DNA of 64,000 bases from an uncultured Cryomorphaceae bacterium. Its GTDB lineage: Bacteria > Bacteroidota > Bacteroidia > Flavobacteriales > Schleiferiaceae. Below the pieces are notes generated by a model that worked only from the letters and a program-made list of their open reading frames with translations, ran no database searches and was not told where the DNA came from. The stretch spans positions 30,896 to 94,895 of the forward strand of contig CAJWZE010000002.1 in NCBI GenBank assembly GCA_913049845.1, read 5' to 3'. The translations under genes were made by a program, and so were the position numbers. Shown here one piece after another: positions 35,579-44,731 of the stretch; within the stretch, counting starts at the first letter, position 1, and each line of letters opens with the position of its first letter.

Positions 35579-36316
35579 ATGAAACTAATTCTTACCATAT
35601 TCTCCCTTGCCCTTGGAACCACGCTCGCGGCGCAGGATGCTACAACGATCTTAAAGAAGAGTGAGGCCTACTTGCGCGGTGCGCAGAGCACAGCCGAGGT
35701 CAGTATTACCACGGTCCGACCGGGTTGGCAACGTACTATGGATGCCAAACTATGGAATAAAGGCACAGACAAGAGCTGCATTTTAATCACTGGCCCCAAG
35801 CGTGACGCGGGTACTGTTTTCATGAAAAATGGCGAGGACATATTGAACTACGTACCCGCAATCAAAAAGTTGGTGGCTTTGCCGGCGGCATTAGTTCAGA
35901 ACTGGATGGGAACGGATATTTCTAACGATGCTTTAATTAATGCGGGATCCTTGACGGTGGATTATAACCCAGAGATTACAGGTTCTAAGGAGATGTCAGG
36001 AGTAGATTGTTGGGTGCTGGAGTTAATGCCGAAACCCAATGCACCGGTCGTCTGGGGTAGAATAGTTGCGTACATCGATAAGGCTACATTCGTACAATTG
36101 GGCGGAGAGTTTTACGACGAAGACGAGTTCCTAATCACGGAAATGCAAGCTTCAGAATTGACAAATTTTGACGGCCGTAAACTCCCCAAAGTCATTAAAA
36201 TGATTCCGGCAGAGGATCCAGAGAGCTATACAGAGATTCGTTATAGCTATGTAGATTTTACCACACCTATATCGGATAGTTTCTTTACTAAGGCCAACAT
36301 CAAAAAGATAAAATAA
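35579..36316 (+). CDS. LolA-like outer-membrane lipoprotein-sorting protein
   Basis: 245 residues with signal peptide (KLILTIFSLALGTTLAAQ) and a beta-sheet domain resembling the outer-membrane lipoprotein-sorting proteins (DUF4292/LolA-like): QRTMDAKLWNKGTDKSCILITGPKR, then YVPAIKKLVALP, typical of the family. It would act in the periplasm with the ABC exporter encoded directly downstream; the stop overlaps the first permease start (TAATG). Confidence 0.85.
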   Translation: MKLILTIFSLALGTTLAAQDATTILKKSEAYLRGAQSTAEVSITTVRPGWQRTMDAKLWNKGTDKSCILITGPKRDAGTVFMKNGEDILNYVPAIKKLVALPAALVQNWMGTDISNDALINAGSLTVDYNPEITGSKEMSGVDCWVLELMPKPNAPVVWGRIVAYIDKATFVQLGGEFYDEDEFLITEMQASELTNFDGRKLPKVIKMIPAEDPESYTEIRYSYVDFTTPISDSFFTKANIKKIK

Positions 36317-37527
36317 TGCTCAAGCTTGCTTGGCGCAACATATGGAGAAATAGGGGACGAAGTGTTATTACCATCGCTGCGGTAATGTTCTGTGTAATCT
36401 TCGCCGTTGTGCTGCGAAGCTTTCAAGTTGGTGTTTGGGAGAACATGATCCACGAAATCGTGGGTAACAACTTTGGATACCTACAAATTCATGAAGATGG
36501 ATTTTGGGCTGATCAGAGCTTAGACCGTACCATAGATTTTAATACTGTAAATGTCCAAGAGCTTCTCTCCGTGAATGGTGTAGATCGATTAATCCCAAGA
36601 ATGGAAAGCTTTTCGTTGCTGTACCACGGCAGCAATACTAAAGGCTCACTGGTTATGGGGATAGATCCTGCTCTGGAACTGCCAGGATTGCAACTAGATG
36701 ACATCCTTTTGGAAGGCCGTAGCTTTTCCCGAGACGATAGTGTTATTGTGGTCAGTGAGGGCTTGGCAAACTACTTTAATGTAGGTCTTGGCGATACTTT
36801 GTTGTTTATGGGCCAAGGCTACCACGGCGCAACAGCATATGGTGCGTTCCCTATCGGTGGAATTGCAAGAATGACCAATCCGGAGTTAAACAAGCAACTG
36901 GTTTTGATGCCTTTTCAGAAGGCACAATACATGTACAATTGTACCGACAGAGCTACTACTCTAGTTGTTGCTGTAAATAAGGATTCGAATTACGAGACGG
37001 TAGGAGCTGCGCTTAAAGGATTGGGCGCAGAAGGGTTGGAGATTTTAGAATGGAAGGAATTGTTCCCCGAAATCATTCAAACCATAGAGGTGGACATGGC
37101 GGGTGGGCGAATTTTTGTCACCATTCTGTACTTCATCATTTCCTTTGTTTTGCTTGGTACCGTCATCATGATGGTTGCTGAACGCCAGCGAGAATTTGGA
37201 ATTTTGATAAGTATCGGGATGAAGAAAACGAAATTAGCCTATGTGACTTTATTGGAAAACATCATGCTTATTATGGGTGGAGCCATCGCAGGTATGGCCG
37301 TAGTTAAACCGGTCCAATTCTATTTTAAATACCACCCTATCGACCTCAGTGGTCGGATGAAAGAAGCCATTGAGCAATACAATTTCGAGCCCAAACTCTA
37401 TACTACCACTTCCTTTATCATCAATCTTAATCACGGAACAATCATTTTTGCTATTGGGGTATTGGTGAGTCTATATGCATTGGTGAAAATTATGAAGTTG
37501 AACCCTATAGAAAGTATGCGCTCATGA
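36316..37527 (+). CDS. ABC transporter permease, MacB/FtsX family (first)
   Basis: 403 residues: an N-terminal membrane segment (SVITIAAVMFCVIFAVVL), a periplasmic MacB-type domain (about residues 45-250), then three membrane segments (FtsX domain) ending with LYALVKIMKLNPIESMRS, the usual 'L.P.e.lR' terminus. It belongs to the same family as LolC/LolE. It overlaps the second permease by 4 bp. Confidence 0.9.
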   Translation: MLKLAWRNIWRNRGRSVITIAAVMFCVIFAVVLRSFQVGVWENMIHEIVGNNFGYLQIHEDGFWADQSLDRTIDFNTVNVQELLSVNGVDRLIPRMESFSLLYHGSNTKGSLVMGIDPALELPGLQLDDILLEGRSFSRDDSVIVVSEGLANYFNVGLGDTLLFMGQGYHGATAYGAFPIGGIARMTNPELNKQLVLMPFQKAQYMYNCTDRATTLVVAVNKDSNYETVGAALKGLGAEGLEILEWKELFPEIIQTIEVDMAGGRIFVTILYFIISFVLLGTVIMMVAERQREFGILISIGMKKTKLAYVTLLENIMLIMGGAIAGMAVVKPVQFYFKYHPIDLSGRMKEAIEQYNFEPKLYTTTSFIINLNHGTIIFAIGVLVSLYALVKIMKLNPIESMRS

Positions 37528-38744
37528 TTATCAAAGTCGCTTGGCGAAACATCTGGCGCTCCCGAATACGCTCCATCATCGTGTTGAGTTCTATTGCTAT
37601 AGGAATTTGGGCGGGACTGCTCATCATCGGGTTCTCTTTCGGGATGAACAACGAACGAACAGCTGCGGCAATAGGCGCCACATTGGGGCACAGCCAGGCG
37701 CATTCCTCAGACTTTTTAGAAGACCCTAGTCCTAGTGCGGTCATAGCTCCTGCGGCTTATGAAAACCTTGTTGCCACATTGGAAAATCAGCCTTTTGTGA
37801 CCGGTTATACGCCACGAACCATGCTTCAGGGAATGGTCGCTTCGGCGAAGCAGACACGCGCTTCAAGAATAATAGGCGTTAACGCTGAAAGTGAACGCGC
37901 CAATACCACCATAGCTACTTATATGCTCGAGGGAGATTTTTTCGAGACTCGGGTGCGTAAGGGGGTAGTAATCAGTGAAAAATTGGCTAAGAAAATGGGC
38001 CTTAGAATGAGAAAAAAAATGGTCCTCACCTTTCAGGACCATAATGGAGTCATTCACAAAGCATCATTTAGGGTCAGCGGCATCTATCGAACCTTAAATG
38101 CGGCATGGGATGAACTCAACATTTACGTTCAGCAGAAGGATGTTGAACTCATTGTTGGCACATCGCTCATCCACGAGGTATTAATCATTTATGACAAGAG
38201 TGAGGACACGGAAGAGAAGACTGCTGCAATTAGCGCAAATATTGTATTGCCCACAATAATCACTTCTTGGAAACAGAATAGCCCAGAACTAGGATTTGCT
38301 GACGATATGATGGGTATTATGCTAGTGCTTGTTCTAGGAATTATAATGCTCGCCCTCCTTTTTGGCATCATTAACAATATGCTGATGGCGGTATTGGAAC
38401 GCCGCAGAGAGTTGGGGATGTTGATGGCTGTAGGTATGAACAAGCGTAAGTTGTTCTTCATGATTTTGATAGAAACATTGATGCTTGGCCTAGTGGCCGG
38501 ACCGATCGGAATTATAATGGGCGACCTAAGTGTTCGCGCGATGATGGAGGTAGGACTCGATCTAAGTACTAAAAAAGACGGCTTGGCAGAGCTGGGTATG
38601 CAGAGCACGATTTACCCTGAGGTTGTACCGGAATATTATGCAATCATCGCTGTAATGGTCATTATGACTGCACTAATTGCAGCATTGTTTCCGGCCTACA
38701 AAGCATTGAAGTTGAACCCGGTGAGAGCCATTAGAGGAAATTAG
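37524..38744 (+). CDS. ABC transporter permease, MacB/FtsX family (second)
   Basis: 406 residues, built like the first permease: membrane segment SIIVLSSIAIGIWAGLLIIGFS, periplasmic MacB domain, and a C-terminal FtsX domain with three segments (GIMLVLVLGIIMLALLFGII, FMILIETLMLGLVAGPIGII, YYAIIAVMVIMTALIAALFPA, given in part). It ends LKLNPVRAIRGN. Together with the first permease it would form a heterodimeric LolCE-like unit. Confidence 0.9.
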   Translation: MIIKVAWRNIWRSRIRSIIVLSSIAIGIWAGLLIIGFSFGMNNERTAAAIGATLGHSQAHSSDFLEDPSPSAVIAPAAYENLVATLENQPFVTGYTPRTMLQGMVASAKQTRASRIIGVNAESERANTTIATYMLEGDFFETRVRKGVVISEKLAKKMGLRMRKKMVLTFQDHNGVIHKASFRVSGIYRTLNAAWDELNIYVQQKDVELIVGTSLIHEVLIIYDKSEDTEEKTAAISANIVLPTIITSWKQNSPELGFADDMMGIMLVLVLGIIMLALLFGIINNMLMAVLERRRELGMLMAVGMNKRKLFFMILIETLMLGLVAGPIGIIMGDLSVRAMMEVGLDLSTKKDGLAELGMQSTIYPEVVPEYYAIIAVMVIMTALIAALFPAYKALKLNPVRAIRGN

Positions 38745-38747
38745 GGT

Positions 38748-39434
38748 ATGAGCAAAGCAGTTATTGAAGTAAGAGGGCTATACAAAGTGTACGAAGGCGC
38801 TGTTCCTGTAAAGGCAGTGAACGGGATTGATTTGACCATTACCGAGGGGGAGTTTACCGCACTCAAAGGTCCTTCGGGCTGCGGTAAAACCACGCTATTA
38901 AACCTCTTGGGTGGTTTAGATCAGCCGACATCAGGATCTATACTTATTGATGGCATTGATATCACTGAGCTCTCGGACAATGAGCTCATTGATTTTAGGT
39001 TGCACAACATCGGATTCGTTTTTCAGGCGTATAATCTCATTCCTGTGTTAAGTGCTACAGAAAATGTGAGCTTCATCATGCTGCTTCAGGACCGCCCTAA
39101 GGAAGAGCGTTTGGCGCGTGCCGAGCAGCTTTTGAAGGCAGTTGGCTTGTCGGGGAAGGAGAATATACGCCCGGGCCAGCTCTCTGGCGGACAGCAGCAA
39201 CGCGTGGCCGTAGCGCGTGCCTTAGCATCAAAACCTAAATTTGTCCTGGCAGACGAGCCCACTGCGAATTTAGATTCTGAGAGCACCTCGAAATTGTTAG
39301 ACATAATGGATGAGCTGAATGCTCAAGAAAACATGACGTTTGTCTTTGCGACTCACGATGACAGGGTCATTGCAAAAGCCAAAAGAGTAGTGAGTATTGG
39401 CGACGGTAAGATCATTAGCGATACGGCGAAATAA
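38748..39434 (+). CDS. ABC transporter ATP-binding protein (LolD/MacB type)
   Basis: 228 residues with Walker [11 protein letters not shown]-loop [17 protein letters not shown], signature [16 protein letters not shown], Walker [13 protein letters not shown] and H-loop FATHD. It powers the permease pair just upstream (3-bp gap). With the LolA-like gene the module resembles lipoprotein export, but other MacB-type exports are possible. Confidence 0.94.
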   Translation: MSKAVIEVRGLYKVYEGAVPVKAVNGIDLTITEGEFTALKGPSGCGKTTLLNLLGGLDQPTSGSILIDGIDITELSDNELIDFRLHNIGFVFQAYNLIPVLSATENVSFIMLLQDRPKEERLARAEQLLKAVGLSGKENIRPGQLSGGQQQRVAVARALASKPKFVLADEPTANLDSESTSKLLDIMDELNAQENMTFVFATHDDRVIAKAKRVVSIGDGKIISDTAK

Positions 39435-39624
39435 AAGTTAAATCGACGCACATTACCCCTTTGGTATTCTTGTCAAAAATTCTTGCACGCCCTCAGAGCG
39501 AAACGCCCTTTTTATTGCTCCCTGTGGGGTTTGCGAAGCAGGATGTCGAGGTTCTGTATGTCCATAAAAAAGAATTGAATGAGATTACTGATTTTGTCTA
39601 ACCTTTGTCAAAATTCTTATAGAC

Positions 39625-39951
39625 ATGTTTAAAGGTACCTCTATTCAGTTTGTAGTCGATGCAGCAGAAGTTCGTGAAGAGCTTAATGCTGGAGGTCTGA
39701 ATTGGCCAATTATTAAGATTCTTGGCGACGAGGAAGACGAGGATAAGAATCCAGAAGAGATGAGTATTTCAAATACAGGTGTCGCTATTTACATCGATAG
39801 CATTGATCTTATATTGAAAGAGCGCGTTGAAAAGGCAAAGGAAATTGTCACGACGGTGGCACGCATGATTCAATACTTCAACGCACGCAACGAAACTGCT
39901 GTCCTATTCTTCCACACGAGCTGGCAGACGTATTTAGTTAAGGAGGATTAA
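39625..39951 (+). CDS. Hypothetical small acidic protein
   Basis: 108 residues, not recognised. It begins MFKGTSIQFVVDAAEVREEL, has an acidic stretch GDEEDEDKNPEEM (about residues 34-46) and a helical middle (LILKERVEKAKEIVTTVARMIQYF), with no signal peptide or membrane segment. A 190-bp non-coding region precedes it, and a near -7 box (TAACCTTTG, one extra base) lies just upstream. Its 3' end overlaps uvrC by 4 bp. The frame is long, has no competing frame with family similarity, and starts with an ATG close to the upstream signal, so it is probably real. Confidence 0.65.
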   Translation: MFKGTSIQFVVDAAEVREELNAGGLNWPIIKILGDEEDEDKNPEEMSISNTGVAIYIDSIDLILKERVEKAKEIVTTVARMIQYFNARNETAVLFFHTSWQTYLVKED

Positions 39952-41747
39952 TCCTTCAAATGGTTCTGCAAGAGTCTCGCTTTCTGTATACCAACGCATT
40001 CTACGAGTGCCTCGAAGGGTGCTTCTTTTACCTTTTTCACGCTTTTAAACTTGCGCATTAACGATTTGCTCGTCTCGGGACCAATTCCTTTTATTCCGTT
40101 CAATTCGCTCTTATAGGCTCCTTTGCTCCGCCTGTTTCTGTGGTGGTTCAACGAGAACCTATGGGCCTCGTCCCGAGCCTGCTGAATAATCTTCAGTGTT
40201 TCGCTTCGTTTGTCGAGATAAAGCGGATATGGGTCACCTGGGAAGTAGATTTCTTCCAGACGCTTGGCAATACCAATAATGGTAATCTTGCCTCGCAGCC
40301 CTAGTCGTTCGAGCGAACTCAGCGCAGCACTTAGCTGACCTTTACCTCCGTCAATGACAATCAACTGCGGCAGGGGCTCTCCCTCGTCCAAAAGGCGTTT
40401 ATATCTTCTGTGTACGACTTCTTTCATTGAAGCGAAATCGTCAGGACCTTCTACTGTTTTGATATTGAACTTACGGTAATCTTTTTTCGACGGCTTTCCG
40501 TTTTTAAAGACGATACAGGCAGAGGCAGCATTTGTTCCTTGAATGTTTGAGTTGTCAAAGCATTCCAAGTGACGCGGTTCCTCAGGCATGCGTAAATCCG
40601 TCTTCATCTGGGTCATGATACGCTTCACGTGGCGGTCGGGATCAATAATCTGAATGTTTTTCAATTTCTCTTGACGGTAGTACATCGCATTCTTAATGCT
40701 GAGGTCTATGAGTTTTTTCTTCTCCCCTTTCTGCGGTACGGCAAATTCTACCCCCTCGAGCTCCAAGGCTACAGCGTGTGAAGTGAACACCCTTGGGGAG
40801 GTCGAACCAAACAGATCTCGTATCTCTGGAATAGCTAGGTGTAAGAAGTCGTGATATTCCTCCTCGAGCTTCTTCTTCATTTCCACGGTATAGCTCTGAA
40901 CAATGGCTCCTTCAACAATTTTCAGGTAGTTGACATACCCAAATTCGGCATCCATACTTACGCTGAACACATCTATATTGGTTATACGGAAGCTCACTAC
41001 GGTGCTCTTCACTGCAAATTTTTCGAGGACATCTAAGCGCTCCTTGCAGTACTGTGCCTGCTCAAATTCGAGATTTTCGGCATGGCCTGCCATTCGTTCT
41101 TTCAGGCTGCGTTTTACCTCTCCAAGCTGCCCTTTGATAATTTTTCGCGCAGCATTGACATCTGCGTTATAGTCTTCTTCGCTCTGCAGGTCTTCACACG
41201 GACCTTTACAATTTCCGATATGGTATTCAAGACATAGTTTGAACTTTTCTTTCTCAATATTTTTCTCACTCAGCAGGTACTTGCAGGTACGTGTAGGGTA
41301 CATCTGCTTGATCAGCTCAAGCACGGCTTTCATAGCTTTTACAGAAGGGTATGGACCGTAGTACTCACTTCCGTCACGTTTGATGTTGCGTAGGCCATAG
41401 ATTCTCGGGAAGCGCTCTTTTCGTATGGTGATATAGGGGTAGCTCTTATCGTCCTTTAAGTTGATGTTGTACCGCGGCTGGTGCTGCTTGATGAGGTTGT
41501 TTTCAAGCAACAAGGCATCTCCTTCAGAATCCGTGATGATGGTTCGGATATCGGCAACTTTCTTCACCATGACGGCAATACGGGCGCTAGTTACACTCTT
41601 GGTAAAGTAGCTGCTGACCCGCTTTTTCAGGTCTTTAGCTTTCCCAATGTAGAGAATATTCCCGTCCTTATCAATGTGCTGATAGACCCCTGGTTTGTGA
41701 GGTAGGGTCTTAAGCAGATTTTGAATGTGTACGGGTGCGTTTGCCAT
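39948..41747 (-). CDS. uvrC: Excinuclease ABC subunit C
   Basis: About 599 residues from the ATG at 41747 (MANAPVHIQNLLKTLPHKPGVYQH). The GIY-YIG nuclease domain (KPGVYQHIDKD...ILYIGKAKDLKKRV), the UVR region, the C-terminal RNase H-like endonuclease (ECFDNSNIQGTNAAS, VIDGGKGQL) and helix-hairpin-helix end (GIKGIGPETSKSL) are present in order. It makes both incisions in nucleotide-excision repair. uvrA and uvrB are not in the window. Confidence 0.95.
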   Translation of the reverse strand: MANAPVHIQNLLKTLPHKPGVYQHIDKDGNILYIGKAKDLKKRVSSYFTKSVTSARIAVMVKKVADIRTIITDSEGDALLLENNLIKQHQPRYNINLKDDKSYPYITIRKERFPRIYGLRNIKRDGSEYYGPYPSVKAMKAVLELIKQMYPTRTCKYLLSEKNIEKEKFKLCLEYHIGNCKGPCEDLQSEEDYNADVNAARKIIKGQLGEVKRSLKERMAGHAENLEFEQAQYCKERLDVLEKFAVKSTVVSFRITNIDVFSVSMDAEFGYVNYLKIVEGAIVQSYTVEMKKKLEEEYHDFLHLAIPEIRDLFGSTSPRVFTSHAVALELEGVEFAVPQKGEKKKLIDLSIKNAMYYRQEKLKNIQIIDPDRHVKRIMTQMKTDLRMPEEPRHLECFDNSNIQGTNAASACIVFKNGKPSKKDYRKFNIKTVEGPDDFASMKEVVHRRYKRLLDEGEPLPQLIVIDGGKGQLSAALSSLERLGLRGKITIIGIAKRLEEIYFPGDPYPLYLDKRSETLKIIQQARDEAHRFSLNHHRNRRSKGAYKSELNGIKGIGPETSKSLMRKFKSVKKVKEAPFEALVECVGIQKARLLQNHLKD

Positions 41748-41757
41748 TGAAGTAAAG

Positions 41758-41793
41758 ATAAAAAAACCCGACTCCCTCACAGGGAGCCGGGTT
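41758..41793 (-). terminator. Intrinsic terminator after the T9SS cargo gene
   Basis: AACCCG-a-CTCCCT / AGGGAG-c-CGGGTT form a 13-position stem with one mismatch and a 3-nt loop at 41765-41793. Read on the minus strand it is followed by seven Ts (41760-41766 complement). It lies 30 bp past the stop of the 735-residue secreted protein gene and just upstream of uvrC, so it separates the two transcription units. Confidence 0.85.
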
Positions 41794-41825
41794 ATGTTCG
41801 CGTGTTAAGCGAGTGGAGATATTTT

Positions 41826-44033
41826 TTAGCGGGCGTCCATAATGGTGACCGTACCGTTGATGACGTATTGATACTCATCTGCGGCATTAATTAACTCAAT
41901 GGTGTAGAAGTACACTCCATCGGCTAATTTTACATTGTTTTGGTTAGTTCCTATCCACGGATTACTGTTGTCGTAAAGCGGTTCGCTTTGCCATACTCTA
42001 TCACCCCATCTATTGAAAATAGTTACCTGACTTAGGTCATTATAATCTTCAACGTATTGAAGGATGAATTCATCATTTACATTATCGCCATTAGGCGTGA
42101 TGAAGTTTGGTACAACAACAGTATCTGGTACCGGCGGGGTTGTAATAATGATTGGCAAACAGTTTGAGTATGCCGTGTATTGCGTATCACCTGGGTTAAT
42201 GGTACGAACACATACGCGATATTCACCTGGAACAAGCTCTACAAACATTTCATAGGTCGTGTCTGGAGCAATTACTGGGTTTTGTGGCGAACTCACGTGG
42301 TCGTGCACAAATTCCTGCATCCATATCCCATTAATTTTCTCTTGCAATACCACTGCGTAGCTGTCTACCGGCCAAGCGTTATAAGTATTCCAAATAAGAT
42401 TGATGGCGTTGGTATCAGGGTCAACGATTGGTACCACACCATTATCTCTCTGCAACAATATGCTATGCGCATCTCCCGTTGGGCCTTGCATATCGTCATT
42501 CAATTTCATGTCTACGCGGTAATCGTAGCTGTCTTGATCAACTTTGATGAAGCCGATTTGGTTATCTTTAAAGTCATACTTGTACTGATTAAATACTGTA
42601 CCTACTTTGTTCCATTGTATCTGCCCTGGATCTTTGCGGAAAATTTGCCATTCTTGGAAGAGGTAGTTCGGGTACGATGATGTATCAGCACTCCATTCAA
42701 TTACCGGATTCTTATCATCTTCAATAGTTACGTTTTCAAGCTGATAGTCAGCGTTAAAACAGCCTTCGACATTCAGCTGGATGGTATCAAATTCGTTCAT
42801 TGGGAAACCACACTTATTCAAAAGAGTATTCCCGTCATTCCCAACTTTGGAGTACAGAAAATACTTACCGTTTTTGGTAAGTGGCTTGAACAGTTTGATA
42901 GTCATTTGAGAAGCCTCAAAGTTGTTATCACAGTTTGCAGTAATTGACTCAATAGCCAACGGTTGACCGTCAGGTTTTGTCAAACGGAAATCAGTACCAT
43001 CTGGAGAGATGGAACTACAATCTAGTTTAACAGCGAATTTCAAGGTTACTGAAGAATCCAAACAGTTGTAATCAACTGTCGGAAGACCGTTTACTGGGTC
43101 TTGATACATACCGGGTGCTTGGTAATCAAGCTGCACACACGCTTGAGCCAACGGCGTACATGCAGAAGCAATGGCAATCTGCATATCGCGATTTACTTCA
43201 CCAATCTTACGCCATACGTACAATGTAGAGTCGAAACGGTACTCATCCACAGTTACTGCCATTACGTCAATCTCAATAGCAGATGGCTTAAAGGTAATCA
43301 AACCAGAAGACGGGTTCATGTATAATGAATTCGCCGGGTTCGTTGTAATTGGCTGGTCGTAAGTCCAACCTGCAGCGTAAGGAATGTTTGTTGGAGAACA
43401 AGATCCAGAAGCACCCGCTTTCACGTGTGAAATACGGTAATAAATAGAATCTCCGTCCGGCTCAACAACACTTTGCTTCCAGTTAAATGTACGACCTGTG
43501 CAGAATGCACGCACTGGCTCACTTACGAATTCTGGGCTGTTGTTCTGACCAATCTGGTTGTTCAACTTAGCCTCAATATAGAAGCCTTGAGAAGAAGGGT
43601 TGGTAATATTATCTACTGCTGGGTTACGACAACAAGTACTGAAAGCGAATGTCCAATCTGGCGCATTACCCGGTAAAGTAATTTCGCCTTCGTACAACAT
43701 TACATTGATAGTTACCCCTGCATTGGAGCTGCTTACACAATCAAAAAGCGTTGGAGCCACAACCCCTGACCCGCCTGTCGTACCTACCTCTGAAAGTGTA
43801 GCACTTACGGTAGCAAAGTTTGCGGAACATGCATAAATTGTTGCAGAAGCCGGCAAATTGATGCCGGTCGCGTCGCGGTAAAGACGCATAGTGATTTTGT
43901 ATTTGTGTGAGTTTCCAGTTGAGCTGATGTATTCGTATTGAATATCTCCGCCTGCATTGTGTGAGGCCTCAGCGACTGTTGACATTCCAACGAATGCAAA
44001 CGCCAGAATAAAGAGACGAATAACGTTTTTCAT
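41826..44033 (-). CDS. Large secreted protein with T9SS type B (gliding) sorting domain
   Basis: About 735 residues from the ATG at 44033 (MKNVIRLFILAFAFVGMSTVAEA, a good signal peptide); an ATG at 44054 is an alternative. The mature N terminus has the pattern SHNAGGDIQYEYISSTGNSHKY followed by several repeated beta-sandwich, Cys-containing segments. The last 90 residues are the type B sorting domain: VVPNFITPNGDNVNDEFILQ, FNRWGDRVWQS and LADGVYFYTIEL. It is a T9SS cargo exported to the surface or medium. An adhesin or gliding role is possible but not shown. Confidence 0.9.
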   Translation of the reverse strand: MKNVIRLFILAFAFVGMSTVAEASHNAGGDIQYEYISSTGNSHKYKITMRLYRDATGINLPASATIYACSANFATVSATLSEVGTTGGSGVVAPTLFDCVSSSNAGVTINVMLYEGEITLPGNAPDWTFAFSTCCRNPAVDNITNPSSQGFYIEAKLNNQIGQNNSPEFVSEPVRAFCTGRTFNWKQSVVEPDGDSIYYRISHVKAGASGSCSPTNIPYAAGWTYDQPITTNPANSLYMNPSSGLITFKPSAIEIDVMAVTVDEYRFDSTLYVWRKIGEVNRDMQIAIASACTPLAQACVQLDYQAPGMYQDPVNGLPTVDYNCLDSSVTLKFAVKLDCSSISPDGTDFRLTKPDGQPLAIESITANCDNNFEASQMTIKLFKPLTKNGKYFLYSKVGNDGNTLLNKCGFPMNEFDTIQLNVEGCFNADYQLENVTIEDDKNPVIEWSADTSSYPNYLFQEWQIFRKDPGQIQWNKVGTVFNQYKYDFKDNQIGFIKVDQDSYDYRVDMKLNDDMQGPTGDAHSILLQRDNGVVPIVDPDTNAINLIWNTYNAWPVDSYAVVLQEKINGIWMQEFVHDHVSSPQNPVIAPDTTYEMFVELVPGEYRVCVRTINPGDTQYTAYSNCLPIIITTPPVPDTVVVPNFITPNGDNVNDEFILQYVEDYNDLSQVTIFNRWGDRVWQSEPLYDNSNPWIGTNQNNVKLADGVYFYTIELINAADEYQYVINGTVTIMDAR

Positions 44034-44119
44034 GAGGTTGTTCTTCTTGTACATTTTCAGTAGCTTAAATATCCATATAAAAATCGGCGGGTACAAGGAG
44101 AATGAGTAAACGAATCGGT

Positions 44120-44731
44120 TTACCGAGAAAGAAGTACATATATACCTACAAACCCCAACACTGCGCCGCTCAAGAGCTCTCTAAGCGAATGACGTTTTAG
44201 TAGAATGCGTGCCCAAGCCGTTGCTCCACAAAGGCCAACTAGCAAGAACATAGTGTATAGGTTGCCGGCGCTGTACCTCTCAAAGAGGGCGAGATATAGG
44301 CCAGTAAATCCCGCAACACCTGCCATATGCGCACTGCTTTTGAAAAATGGAATAAGTACTGAACTAACGACCAGAACAAAAGCGCTTGCTAGAGTACTGT
44401 ATACAATTTCACGAGGCGCACCAATGTTCATAAGAATCCGAGAGGTTAGGATAGCACTAAACGCTGCAACCATATAGGGATAAATACGGTCTTGTTTCCT
44501 AATGAGGTGTACACTTTCAATAATGCCCAATACCGTGAGTATGTAGATAACGAGCAAAGGAATGAGGTAGGTGCCTGTGAAGACGATAAATAGTATTTTA
44601 ATGATGCTCTCGAAGGCGAAAACATCGGGATGTATAAACAAAATGTATAGCGCTCCAACTGTAGGTAATAATCCAGGATGGAGTGTATAGCTTAACAGCT
44701 GTGCAAGGATATGTTTGAAGCTGTAGTGCAC
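44120..44731 (-). CDS. PAP2-like integral membrane protein
   Basis: 203 residues with six or so hydrophobic segments. Two motifs resemble the PAP2 phosphatase family: KSSAHMAGVAG (cf. PSGH) and LLKRHSLRELLSGAVLG (cf. SR...H...D). The final acidic residue is Glu and the first motif is altered, so catalysis is uncertain. It starts with GTG (44731), overlapping the rpoN stop by one base (TAGTG). A lipid phosphatase-like or scaffold function is possible. Confidence 0.75.
   Translation of the reverse strand: MHYSFKHILAQLLSYTLHPGLLPTVGALYILFIHPDVFAFESIIKILFIVFTGTYLIPLLVIYILTVLGIIESVHLIRKQDRIYPYMVAAFSAILTSRILMNIGAPREIVYSTLASAFVLVVSSVLIPFFKSSAHMAGVAGFTGLYLALFERYSAGNLYTMFLLVGLCGATAWARILLKRHSLRELLSGAVLGFVGIYVLLSR

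Noticed and set aside
42180..42680. 166-residue plus-strand frame opposite the large T9SS cargo gene
   Set aside because: Complement of a clear secreted-protein gene; no recognisable domain.
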